A DNA stretch of 64,000 bases from positions 1-64,000 of the forward strand of contig CAYRNY010000016.1 in the NCBI GenBank assembly GCA_964425755.1, given 5' to 3'. This document shows positions 1 through 10,324 of this stretch, piece by piece. The notes beneath the pieces are model-generated. The model searched no databases. It was given only the letters and a program-made list of their open reading frames with translations, and was not told where the DNA came from. The translations under genes and the position numbers were made by a program. Positions within the stretch are counted from its first letter, which is position 1, and every line of letters begins with the position of its first letter. The DNA comes from CAYRNY01 sp964425755 (GTDB lineage Bacteria > Chloroflexota > Anaerolineae > Aggregatilineales > Aggregatilineaceae).

Positions 1-2
1 AT

Positions 3-38
3 GACCTGGAAACGATCTATGAAACCTTGGCTGCCTAA
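3..38 (+). CDS. 3' end of a truncated CDS (unidentified)
   Basis: An open frame enters from the left edge and ends at TAA with the residues DLETIYETLAA. That looks like an ordinary acidic C-terminus, so it is probably the tail of a plus-strand gene that lies mostly outside the window. Another frame also stays open briefly (ending KPWLPKSA) but looks less protein-like. The following ~140 bases up to the convergent acetyltransferase gene hold nothing I recognise. No function can be assigned from 11 residues. Confidence 0.35.
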   Translation, partial: DLETIYETLAA

Positions 39-177
39 AAGTGCATAACTTCAGACCATTTAGATATAACCCCGCGCCTCAGGCCAGGTTACGCACGCGC
101 ATACTGTGCGGGATGTAGCTTAAAACCGTGCGATCGAAACCGCAAGGGCCGGTTAAGCAGGCGTAGGAGCCGCCTGG

Positions 178-849
178 TCAGGTCGTACCGGGTGAGGAAA
201 CGGTCGTGCGAGAGGACGATGACTCAACCGTCGCCGGGATCGCTTTGGGCAAGGACTTCTCCATGAAGTGCCAGTGCCGGATGCCGAACGCCAGCCGCAG
301 CAACCAGCTTGCGCGCGTCGTTTTGACGGTAAACCCGGCCTTCTCGTACAGGCGGCGCGCGCCCTCGTTCGTCGTGGCGACCCATAGCGTGAGGCGGGTG
401 CGCCCGTGCTCGCTCGCCCAGTGTGCCGCGTGCTCCAGCAGGCGCGCGCCGATGCCCTGGCGCTGGAAATCCGGCGCGACGGCCACGTCACTGATGTAGG
501 CTTCGTCCGGCTCAGGGGTGTGGCTCAGCAGCCACAGCAGGAACGCCGCCCACAACACGCGCAGCAACCCCAGCTTGCGGATCGCGAAATTCTCGAACGC
601 GCGGCTTTCGGCTTCCGTGTGATACATCGGCTCGATCACCAGCGTGCCCACGACGCGCCCGTCGCTTTCCGCGACCAGCACGCCGTCATACCCCCGTGTG
701 ACCGGCCCGGTGTAGATCATTTCGAGCAGCTCGCGGACTCTGTCCGGCTGCTTGCCGAACATAACCCGCAGCTTGTCGCTGAACGCGTCGTGCAAGACGG
801 CGGCCAGGCCGGGCAGGTCAACCGTCCGCGCGGGGCGAATCCGCAGCAT
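178..849 (-). CDS. GNAT family N-acetyltransferase
   Basis: A 223-residue protein with a GNAT fold, predicted to transfer an acetyl group from acetyl-CoA to an unknown amine. The acetyl-CoA motif A is visible around residues 120-140 (YISDVAVAPDFQRQGIGARL), followed by a typical motif B (NEGARRLYEKAGF). The hydrophobic stretch LLRVLWAAFLLWLL between the halves is unusual and may lie against the membrane or form a substrate pocket. The start is well fixed: GGAGGGG sits just before the ATG. It overlaps the 3' end of the upstream Nudix gene by 32 bases, so the two are probably one transcript. The tail is serine/threonine rich and looks disordered. Confidence 0.85.
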   Translation of the reverse strand: MLRIRPARTVDLPGLAAVLHDAFSDKLRVMFGKQPDRVRELLEMIYTGPVTRGYDGVLVAESDGRVVGTLVIEPMYHTEAESRAFENFAIRKLGLLRVLWAAFLLWLLSHTPEPDEAYISDVAVAPDFQRQGIGARLLEHAAHWASEHGRTRLTLWVATTNEGARRLYEKAGFTVKTTRASWLLRLAFGIRHWHFMEKSLPKAIPATVESSSSRTTVSSPGTT

Positions 850-1402
850 GTTTCCCCTCCAATACGCCTAGCGCCAGCCCGACTGCCGCGATCGTGCCCG
901 CGTTGGGCATCTGTCCCCCCAGCCACGCCGCGCGCACCTCGTCCAGCGACAACCAGCGCAGCGCCATGATCTCTTCGGCTTCGTGTTCCGGGGCGCGCAA
1001 CTGCCGCGCGCCACGCGCCAGGAAGATATGCGTCGCGCCGCAGCCCCGGTTGCCATCCATGAAAAAGCGCCCCAGGTACTGCCAGTCCGCCGCCTCGACC
1101 CCGGCTTCTTCGAGCAACTCGCGGCGCATCGCGGCCTGTGGGGTCTCGCCGTCGTCGAGGTACCCGGCGGGCAGTTCCAGCGAGCGCATGCCCGCCCCGT
1201 GCCGGTACAGCTCAAGTAGCGGCACGCGCCCGTCGTCCGTCACTGCGAACACCTGCGCCCATTCGCGCATCTCGACGCGGTGAAAGTCCGCGATCTCAAC
1301 GCCGTTGGGTAGCCGCACGTGGTCAAGCGTCACGCGCAACCAGGGCGACCGGTCGAGCAAGACGGTAGAGCCGAGCGTTTGCCAGCGTTGTGTCAAGTCC
1401 AT
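818..1402 (-). CDS. Nudix hydrolase, ADP-ribose pyrophosphatase-like
   Basis: A 194-residue Nudix enzyme. The Nudix box is complete: GYLDDGETPQAAMRRELLEE followed by AG, giving the Gx5Ex7REUxEExGU pattern whose glutamates bind Mg2+. The N-terminal part (strands around WLRVTLDHVRLPNG) and the length resemble the ADP-ribose pyrophosphatase (NudF) branch, which cleaves ADP-ribose to AMP and ribose-5-phosphate; the substrate is inferred from family resemblance only. The ATG at 1402 has no strong ribosome-binding site. The 3' end overlaps the GNAT gene by 32 bases, suggesting translational coupling. It lies 28 bases downstream of the M23 peptidase gene and may belong to the same minus-strand transcript. 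Confidence 0.85.
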   Translation of the reverse strand: MDLTQRWQTLGSTVLLDRSPWLRVTLDHVRLPNGVEIADFHRVEMREWAQVFAVTDDGRVPLLELYRHGAGMRSLELPAGYLDDGETPQAAMRRELLEEAGVEAADWQYLGRFFMDGNRGCGATHIFLARGARQLRAPEHEAEEIMALRWLSLDEVRAAWLGGQMPNAGTIAAVGLALGVLEGKHAADSPRADG

Positions 1403-1430
1403 AGTGTGTGCAGCGTGTGCAGTCTGCGTG

Positions 1431-2393
1431 CTAGTCGTCGGCGTTGATCAACGCCATGAAATCTTCCGGGTCGACCCACGCGCCGCCGGACGTCATCTCG
1501 TAGTGCAAATGCGCGCCGGCAGAGCGCCCGTTGCGCCCGCTGAGGGCGATCACGTCGCCCTGGCGCACCCACTGCCCCGGCACGACCAGCTTTTCCGAGA
1601 GGTGCGCGTAACCGCTGTAGACACCCCAGCCGTGATCGATCAGCACGTAGCCGCCGCGAATCGCGAGGTCTTCGGCCAGCACGACGCGCCCGTCACCCAT
1701 CGCCAGGATCGGCGTGCCCACCGGGACGCGCACGTCAATGCCCGTGTGCCGCCGCCAGTAGGTCTCGTTGTACAGCCGGTAGGTCCCGAACCACCCGATC
1801 TCAGGGCCTTCGGACGGGCGCACAAAACCGTGCGCTTCCCAGTAGCGCTGGGGCGTGAAGCGCTGGAAGATGTTGAACAGCCGGTCCATCTCGGCTTCCT
1901 CGACCTCCGGCTCCAGCAGCGGGAACAACGACGCGGGGATCGTCACGTCCGAGCGCCCGAACTGACCATCCTCGACGCGCAGCGGCTGCTCGATCAACTC
2001 CGATTCGCCGTTCGCGTGCTGCACAAAGACCTGCATCGTATACGTCTCGACCAGGTAGTTAATATCCGCCGAGATCAGGCCGACCCAGGCGTTGTTCTCC
2101 GGGTAGAAGTAAAACACGCGCTCCTGAAAGACCGCGCGCACGTCGGCGATATCCGGCCCCGACACGCGCACGATCCCGACGCGGCCCTGGCGGATCCACT
2201 CGAACTGCAGCGTAATGTTGACCGATCCGGCGGCGTTCGATTCCGCCGAGGCCAGCAGCGGCGTGAAGGCCGGAGCCAGCACGGTCACACCGGCCACCAG
2301 CAGCGCCACTCCGATCGCAAATCCAAAAATGAGTCGCTTCTTCAACGGTTCCCTCGATGATGCCTCACAATAGCCCACGATCGCAGCCGCCAT
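1431..2393 (-). CDS. Membrane-anchored M23 family metallopeptidase
   Basis: A 320-residue envelope protein with one N-terminal hydrophobic segment (FGFAIGVALLVAGVTVLA), a central beta-rich region and a C-terminal LytM/M23 domain. The Zn-binding residues are visible in HTGIDVRVPVGTP (H and D) and in GAHLHYEM (second H of HLH). M23 enzymes cut peptidoglycan cross-bridges or activate such enzymes outside the membrane. The start is uncertain: ATG at 2393 overlaps the upstream exonuclease stop as TGATG, which favours coupling. A TTG at 2345, preceded by GAGGG at good spacing, would give a cleaner N-terminus (LKKRLIFGF). Both keep the whole domain. All expected catalytic residues are present. Confidence 0.88.
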   Translation of the reverse strand: MAAAIVGYCEASSREPLKKRLIFGFAIGVALLVAGVTVLAPAFTPLLASAESNAAGSVNITLQFEWIRQGRVGIVRVSGPDIADVRAVFQERVFYFYPENNAWVGLISADINYLVETYTMQVFVQHANGESELIEQPLRVEDGQFGRSDVTIPASLFPLLEPEVEEAEMDRLFNIFQRFTPQRYWEAHGFVRPSEGPEIGWFGTYRLYNETYWRRHTGIDVRVPVGTPILAMGDGRVVLAEDLAIRGGYVLIDHGWGVYSGYAHLSEKLVVPGQWVRQGDVIALSGRNGRSAGAHLHYEMTSGGAWVDPEDFMALINADD

Positions 2394-2959
2394 CACGTCA
2401 GCACGCCGCGACGCGCCAGCAGCAGCCGCGATAATAATAACGCCGTATTCCATGCGTCGTCTACCCCGCGATGGTGCCGTCCTTCCGGTGGCAGGCCGAG
2501 CAGCTCCATCGCGCGCAGCAGCCCGACCTCGCGCGGCAGCCCGTGCATGACCGCCAGCAGGCTCTTGACGTTGATGTGAGTCGCGCTGAAGGGATACGCG
2601 ATCCCGCGTGCGGCGCACTGCGTCTGAAACTGCCGCAGGTCGAACTCCCCGTAGCTGGCCCACACCCGCGCGCGCGAGCGGTACTTGCGGCGCAGAATCT
2701 GGCACGCGTGCTCAAACGCCACACCGCCGCGCACCTGCTCCGGCGTGAGCGATGTCAGCGCGGTGCAGAAGGGCGTCACGGTGGAACATTCCGGCCTGAC
2801 GATGATGCTTTGTTTGCCGGTGCGCGCGCCGCTGGCAATGTCCAGCAGGCACACACCGATCTCGATGATCTCCGCTTCCTGCCCGGCGGGCGGCGTGTCA
2901 TCTTCCCAACACGTCGCCTCGACATCGACCACCAGCAGTTTGTCCAGCTTGCCCGCCAA
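2393..2959 (-). CDS. DEDDh 3'-5' exonuclease
   Basis: A 188-residue exonuclease of the DnaQ/ERI-1 (KapD-like) type. ExoI is VDVEATCWE, ExoII is SYGEFDLRQF, and ExoIII is HRGVDDAWNTA with the histidine and aspartate of the DEDDh class. These four acidic residues bind two metal ions and remove 3' nucleotides from DNA or RNA; the real substrate cannot be read from the sequence. The start is a TTG with GAGAG nine bases upstream; no in-frame ATG fits better. Its stop overlaps the M23 start by one base (TGATG), so the two are translated together although their functions look unrelated. Confidence 0.87.
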   Translation of the reverse strand: MAGKLDKLLVVDVEATCWEDDTPPAGQEAEIIEIGVCLLDIASGARTGKQSIIVRPECSTVTPFCTALTSLTPEQVRGGVAFEHACQILRRKYRSRARVWASYGEFDLRQFQTQCAARGIAYPFSATHINVKSLLAVMHGLPREVGLLRAMELLGLPPEGRHHRGVDDAWNTALLLSRLLLARRGVLT

Positions 2960-3099
2960 TGCACTTACTCTCGCTCATGTTGTTCGCCGCACCCAACGCT
3001 GCCCACCATACCGCAACCTGGCCCCTCCGGTCAAGCCGCGAATCCGCACGCAAGGCAATTCGCAGCGGACCAGCGGCCCGGAAGCCTCCTGGCCCCGGC

Positions 3100-4146
3100 T
3101 TACGAGTCGGGTTCATCGGGGATTTCAAACACCACCGTATCCAGGATCGCCTGCAGGTCGTCGCGATATTCCGGCAGCGCGTTCCAGGGTTCGACCGCCG
3201 TGTAAAACGCGAACGTCCCCTCGCCCGCCCGCAGCACGGCGAACCACCCGGCGGTATCAGCTTCCTGCTCGCATTCGGACGCCTGGTAATTCGCGCCCAC
3301 GCCGTCGCGGCCACCGACCGGGAACACCTGCTGGTCGTACACGCCCAGATTGCACGTCTCCCCGATCAGCGAACCGCGCAGAATCTGCACGCCGTCCGCC
3401 CACAGGTTGTACTCACCGGAAGCCCAATCGACGGTGTTCGGGAAGCCCCAGTAGACGTAAATCAGGCCGAAGACGTCCCGACCCAGCGGGCCGAAGTAGA
3501 TCGTCAAGGGCAGATCGCGCAGCGTGTCATCGAACGTGCGCAGCGGCACGACGAGGTCGACCGCTTCCCAGTCGTCCGGCAGCGTGATGTCCAGCGGCGG
3601 CGGCACGCCGGGGATCAGCACCGGCTCGCCCGGTTCTGCCGTGCCGGGGGCCGGCGTTGGGCCAGGTGTCGCGGCGGGGTCGGGCGTGCGCGTGGGCAGC
3701 GGCGTGCGCGACGGGAACGGGACCCGCGTGGCAGCGGACGCGGGCGGCGGTTGGTACGGCGTGAAGGTCACGGTGGGGTTTGCCCCCGGCAGCGCATCCA
3801 CGCTCGCGACCTGTGGCACAGCGGCGAGATCGCCTGCCAACTCCACCTGCACCCGCAGAACCCAGCCGTACACATCGTCCACCGCGACGAGCAAGAACGC
3901 GCCGTCGGGGTGCTGCGCCAACACCGGCACGCGCTCGCGTTCGAAGAGGTAGGTCACGGCCTGGGCGTTGCGATCCGGCGTGGGGAACACAAACGCGCGC
4001 TCAACGATGACCTGTGCCAACACCGGGCTGCGCGGCGTCGCGCCCTGGACGGCGGGACCGGCTGCCGCATCGCGTACCACCCACGCCGCCAGCGCCAACA
4101 GCCACACCAGCGCCAGCAGGCCGCGTTGAAGGGTTCGTCGTTGCAT
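3100..4146 (-). CDS. Secreted SH3-domain protein with proline/threonine-rich linker
   Basis: A 348-residue exported protein. The first 30 residues form a signal or anchor segment (RGLLALVWLLALAAWVV). Residues ~40-110 read like a bacterial SH3 domain (RAFVFPTPDRNAQAV ... GWVLRVQVEL). A low-complexity Pro/Thr/Ala linker follows (TRTPLPTRTPDPAATPGPTP), then a ~170-residue C-terminal domain with two to three cysteines and many aromatic residues that I do not recognise. This plan (anchor, SH3, disordered spacer, distal domain) is common in Chloroflexota wall-associated proteins. I place the start at the ATG at 4146; a longer frame upstream lacks a signal sequence. It stands alone, well separated from both neighbours. 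Confidence 0.75.
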   Translation of the reverse strand: MQRRTLQRGLLALVWLLALAAWVVRDAAAGPAVQGATPRSPVLAQVIVERAFVFPTPDRNAQAVTYLFERERVPVLAQHPDGAFLLVAVDDVYGWVLRVQVELAGDLAAVPQVASVDALPGANPTVTFTPYQPPPASAATRVPFPSRTPLPTRTPDPAATPGPTPAPGTAEPGEPVLIPGVPPPLDITLPDDWEAVDLVVPLRTFDDTLRDLPLTIYFGPLGRDVFGLIYVYWGFPNTVDWASGEYNLWADGVQILRGSLIGETCNLGVYDQQVFPVGGRDGVGANYQASECEQEADTAGWFAVLRAGEGTFAFYTAVEPWNALPEYRDDLQAILDTVVFEIPDEPDS

Positions 4147-4355
4147 ACGCTCACACTTGCTCCCGAATCGATCATTGGTCAGATGGCGGCGAGTTACGCC
4201 TGCATCCCCCTGGGATTGTAGCGCGCGCGACACAGCGCGACCACTACGCGATCGCTGCGTGATGCTCACGCGCGCACAAACAACCAGCGGCGCTCCGCAG
4301 AACGCCGCCGGTGGTCATAGCCCTGGCCGCTGGACGACATCCCGCCCCGGCGCAG

Positions 4356-4787
4356 CTAGTTCTCATCGTCGTTTCCCGGCGCGGCAGGGGGACCGTTGCC
4401 GGTTGCCGGCGGTGAGTCCACAGCGGTGCCTGACAGGACGTTTTTCACCGTCTCAAGCAACTGGTCTGGCGTGGCAGGCTTGACGAGGAACGCGTCCGCG
4501 TCCAGAAATAACGCCGATTCGCGGAAGCGCGGGTATGCCGTCAGCACGACGATGCGCATATCGCGCAGCGCGGGCATCTGCTGGATGCGTGACATCACCG
4601 CTTCCCCGCCCAGCATCGGCATGAGCATGTCCATCACGACCACGTCCGGCGTGTGACTCACCAGAAACTTGATCGCTTCGGCCCCGTTAGCCGCCTCTTC
4701 GACCCGGAAGCCTTCACGCTCCAACACCATCCGGTACAGGTGGCGCAACTGCTTATCGTCATCAACAACCAGAATCAATCGCGTCAT
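4356..4787 (-). CDS. Single-domain response regulator (REC)
   Basis: A 143-residue CheY-like receiver. The acidic pocket is LVVDDD, the phospho-acceptor aspartate lies in VVVMDMLMPM, the switch threonine in VVLTAY and the lysine in FLVKPATP. No output domain follows; the tail after residue ~120 is a Gly/Pro/Asp-rich disordered segment. It should relay phosphate from a histidine kinase to a partner protein. No kinase gene is visible in the window. The start at MTRLILVV is chosen because GGGGTGA lies just before it and the receiver begins there; an upstream in-frame ATG would add eight residues. Confidence 0.9.
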   Translation of the reverse strand: MTRLILVVDDDKQLRHLYRMVLEREGFRVEEAANGAEAIKFLVSHTPDVVVMDMLMPMLGGEAVMSRIQQMPALRDMRIVVLTAYPRFRESALFLDADAFLVKPATPDQLLETVKNVLSGTAVDSPPATGNGPPAAPGNDDEN

Positions 4788-4895
4788 AAGATCACCCCGC
4801 ATCGATTTCACTCACCGCGCTTGCCAGCCATGCCCAAGTATAGCATGACCTTTGTCCCGGGTGTGAACGCCGTAAATTCGCGCCCCACACAAGAA

Positions 4896-4923
4896 ACGGC
4901 CCGCTTCCGGTGAAGCAGGCCGT
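4896..4923 (-). terminator. Intrinsic terminator of clpC
   Basis: A 12-bp stem (one mismatch) around a short loop: on the minus strand ACGGCCTGCTTC, loop, GAAGCGGGCCGT, followed by TTTCTTGT. It lies ~30 bases past the clpC stop and is the natural end of that transcript. Confidence 0.75.
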
Positions 4924-4955
4924 ATCGTGTAACCAACGTTGCGTGATGCGAGCCG

Positions 4956-7448
<2,493 letters not shown>

Positions 7449-7743
7449 CTTACGGTTTCTCCTCGCTCCGTTCCTGGCGGCACAGCGTTCCTTATGACTC
7501 AAGAGCGGGTTTGAATCAGACGCGCATTGCTATAGAACCACCAGATGCGTGTCATTTGATCGTATTTTAGATGAGACCGGGGGTTTTTCACCAATGTTTT
7601 GCATCAAAAATGCGTAAAAACATGGTGAAAAACACGACAACCGGCCAAATTCTTAATCATGCTTTAATCATCTACCCTTATTGTAGCATAATCCACCGGG
7701 ACAAGATCATTGTACTAAACACATAACGGACCGAGAAAACCAA
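7449..7743 (-). promoter_or_regulatory. clpC upstream region with large inverted repeat
   Basis: A ~300-base AT-rich non-coding stretch between clpC and the terminator of the S1-domain gene. At 7584-7632 there is a long imperfect palindrome: TTTTTCACCAATGTTTT, then GCAT caaaa ATGC, then AAAAACATGGTGAAAAA. It is not a CIRCE element or a canonical CtsR box. It could be an operator for a stress regulator or a leader hairpin acting on clpC. Confidence 0.5.
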
Positions 7744-7780
7744 AAAAGGCCCTATCCAGCCAGCAGGACAGGACCTTTTG
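7744..7780 (-). terminator. Intrinsic terminator of the S1-domain gene
   Basis: On the minus strand AAAAGGTCCTGTCC pairs with GGATAGGGCCTTTT (two G-U pairs) around an 8-base loop, followed by further T residues. It begins ~60 bases after the S1-protein stop. Confidence 0.8.
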
Positions 7781-7840
7781 TAATGTCAGCCGCTCGACGC
7801 AGGTCGCCAGCCACGGGATGCGTGCTCAACTGAGCGTCGT

Positions 7841-9575
7841 CTACTCCAGGTCATCATCCAGGAACTGCCAGTCCTGGTCCATGTATTTCGCCGAATCAAC
7901 CTGGCGCAGCGACAGCCCCAGGCGGCGGCGCTCGGCATCAATCTTCACGATGCGCAGCGTCAGCACATCGCCCACCAGCACGACCTCGCGCGGGTGGCTG
8001 ACGCGGTAATCCGCCAGCTCGGAAATATGGATCAGCCCTTCGATCTCCGGCGCATCCACGAGCCGGGCGAACGCGCCGAACTTGGTCAGCTTGGTCACGG
8101 ATGCCTGCACCAACTGGCCGACATCGTAGCTCTCGACGACCTCCAGCCAGGGATCGTTTTCCAGGCGCTTCATGCTCAACCCGATGCGCTTGCGATCCGG
8201 GTCGATGCTGATCACCTCGACTTCGACTTCCTGCCCGACTTCCACCACTTCGCGCGGGTGGGTCACGTGCTGCCAGGAAAGCTCGGTCAGGTGGACCAGG
8301 CCGTCGGCCCCGCCGAGGTCGACGAACGCGCCGAAATCCGCCAGGCTGATCACGCGCCCGGTGCGCACCTCCCCGACCGCCAACTCCTGCAGGAGCCGCG
8401 CCTTCTGGCGCTCGCGCCATTCGCGGGCGGCGGCACGCTCGGAAAGGATCAGGCGGTTGCGACCGCGGTCGATCTCCACGACCTTGACCGCGATATCTTC
8501 GCCCACCATGTTGCCCCAGCGTTCCTCAGGGCTGTCGCCGGACGCGCGCTGCTGGCGCTCGCGGCTGATCTGGCTGGCGGGCACGAAACCGCGCACCTTG
8601 CCGAAGCGGACGATCAAACCGCCCTTGTTATACCCGGCCACCTTGCTGAAATAGACCTGCTTGTTCTCGTAATGTTCCTGGGCCAGCCGCCAGTTGCTCT
8701 CTTCTTCGGCCCGCGCCAATGAGAGCACCGGCTGCCCGGATGCGCCGCGCACCTTCAGCACGTACGCGGTCACGTCGCTGCCCGGCTGTAAGGCTTCCAG
8801 CGCCTCGCGGTCCATGCGCTCCAGCTCGCGGCTGGCGATCACGCCGGTCACGCCGTCGCCAAGATCGACAAGGACTTCGGTCGGGCTGGTCTCGAGCACC
8901 GTGCCGTCGACGATATCACCGCGTTTGATCGCGGCCTCTTCGTCTTCGGCCTCCTCGCCCTCTTCTTCCTCTTCCTCGTCCTCGGCTTCATCTACCGCCG
9001 CGACACCGGCTTCCGCTTCCGCGCCTTCGCCGGTTTCGACAACGCCAGCTTCCGGCGCGGGTTCGTCCGCACCTTCGGCTTCCGGCTCGTCCTGCACATC
9101 CGACGCCTGCGCATNNNNNNNNNNNNNNNNNNNNNNNNNNNNNNNNNNNNNNNNNNNNNNNNNNNNNNNNNNNNNNNNNNNNNNNNNNNNNNNNNNNNNN
9201 NNNNNNNNNNNNNNCTTCCGCGCCTTCGCCGGTCTCGACAACGCCAGCTTCCGGTTCGGGTTCGTCCGCACCTTCGGCTTCCGGCTCATCCTCTACATCC
9301 GACGCCTGCGCATCTTCCGCGCCTTCGCCGGTCTCGACAACGCCAGCTTCCGGTTCGGGTTCGTCCGCGCCTTCGGCGGGATCACCGGACGCCTGGGCAG
9401 CCGCCGAATCCGTTTCGGTCGGGGCTTCGGGTTGGACAGATGCTGCTGATTCAGTATTTGTGGCTTCGACCGACTCTTCAGGCGTATCCTGAACGTCGGC
9501 AGTAGTGTGCTCGGTATCGGACATGGCGTCTTCACGATCCACGTCGTTGCCGAGATTAGGGTTTTTGGACTCCAT
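7841..9575 (-). CDS. S1 RNA-binding domain protein (30S protein S1-like), interrupted by an assembly gap
   Basis: A minus-strand gene encoding an acidic, repetitive N-terminus followed by four S1 (OB-fold) domains; two clear S1 signatures are TGRVISLADFGAFVDLG and ASVTKLTKFGAFARLVD. Ribosomal protein S1 and relatives bind mRNA on the 30S subunit. A run of 100 N (9115-9214) breaks the reading frame, but the gap falls exactly on a boundary of a 99-bp repeat. Without the Ns the known 1635 bases form one open frame of 545 codons, so this is one intact gene. The start at ATG 9575 has GGAGA upstream and a good promoter at 9613-9640; an alternative ATG lies at 9524. The Asp/Glu-rich extension is unusual for S1. 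Confidence 0.88.
9016..9376 (-). repeat. Tandem 99-bp repeats coding 33-residue acidic units
   Basis: At least three copies of a 99-base unit start at 9016, 9215 and 9314 on the plus strand; the third is partial. They encode units like ASDVEDEPEAEGADEPEPEA followed by GVVETGEGAED. An assembly gap sits between the first and second copies, so the true copy number is unknown. Confidence 0.9.
9115..9214. other. Assembly gap (100 N)
   Basis: Exactly 100 N, the usual placeholder length for a gap of unknown size. Both edges coincide with a repeat-unit boundary, so the missing sequence should be zero or a multiple of 99 bases if the reading frame is intact. Confidence 0.98.
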
Positions 9576-9612
9576 CTAGACTTTGTCTCCGGAACTCTCG
9601 AGTGTAGGGCGC

Positions 9613-9640
9613 ATTATACCAAACCCACGCTATTTATCAA
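9613..9640 (-). promoter_or_regulatory. Housekeeping promoter of the S1-domain gene
   Basis: Minus strand TTGATA, 16-base spacer ending TGG, TATAAT. The start codon at 9575 lies ~30 bases beyond the expected transcription start. Confidence 0.75.
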
Positions 9641-10324
9641 ACGGTCGATCGGGCAAAATCGACGAATCCACCCGATCCGGGAACCTGCCGGCATCACGCG
9701 GGATGCCTCTGAAAACGCCAGCGAACAGCATCGCACGCGCGGGGCCGCGATCAACGGGGCCGGTAGCCACGGCTGCCAGCCTGTCGCATAACCAGGGCGG
9801 CTGTTTTGCAGTGCAGAGCACCGCATGTGGCGGGCACGCGTTCCTGCACGCGGCGTTCTGCGGCCCGCCCCCCACATGGCGGGTCAATTTGCCTAAATCG
9901 CGAATTGCATGTATGGTTAAGTTTGCAAGGCTGCGAACCCCCTGCCAGCATACGGCGACCGCGTGCCGCCCAGCATCCCGCTTTCCGGTAACGCGCACGC
10001 CGTACGTGCCCTCAACAACCGCTGGGTGCGTCGCTGATCAGCTCGCAGTCGTCCCCATTACACACACACAATGGACCGTATGTAGCACACGCCATTGTTG
10101 ACGCGGTGCGGCCCATTCCGGGCCCGATCGACTCGTTCACACGCGGATGTTGACGCTCCGCCGGACCCTGACCCGTCTACGTCTGGACGGCATACGATCA
10201 ACATCACGCCCGACGCGCACGGCACGCCATCACACACCGGCACGACGCCCGCGCGCACGCCTTAACTAACACCGTTTGCGGGGACAATCGAACGCTATTT
10301 ATGTTAGCTTTCTGGGAGAGCCGC
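9641..10324. other. Non-coding stretch, nothing recognised
   Basis: About 680 bases without a convincing gene on either strand. Frames that stay open here have arginine/alanine/cysteine-rich translations typical of chance frames in GC-rich DNA, and no plausible ribosome-binding site. I saw no tRNA, strong terminator or array. It must hold the promoter of the radical SAM gene and could hold an unrecognised RNA or a decayed gene. Confidence 0.5.

Noticed and set aside
3524..3952. Plus-strand frame opposite the SH3-domain gene
   Set aside because: Gly/Val/Ser-rich antisense of the Pro/Thr-rich linker; no ribosome-binding site or domain.
9115..9214. Frameshifted pseudogene of the S1-domain protein
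   Set aside because: The frame change comes only from the 100-N placeholder; the known bases join in frame.
9016..9376. CRISPR array
   Set aside because: The repeats are 99-bp in-frame coding units without spacers.
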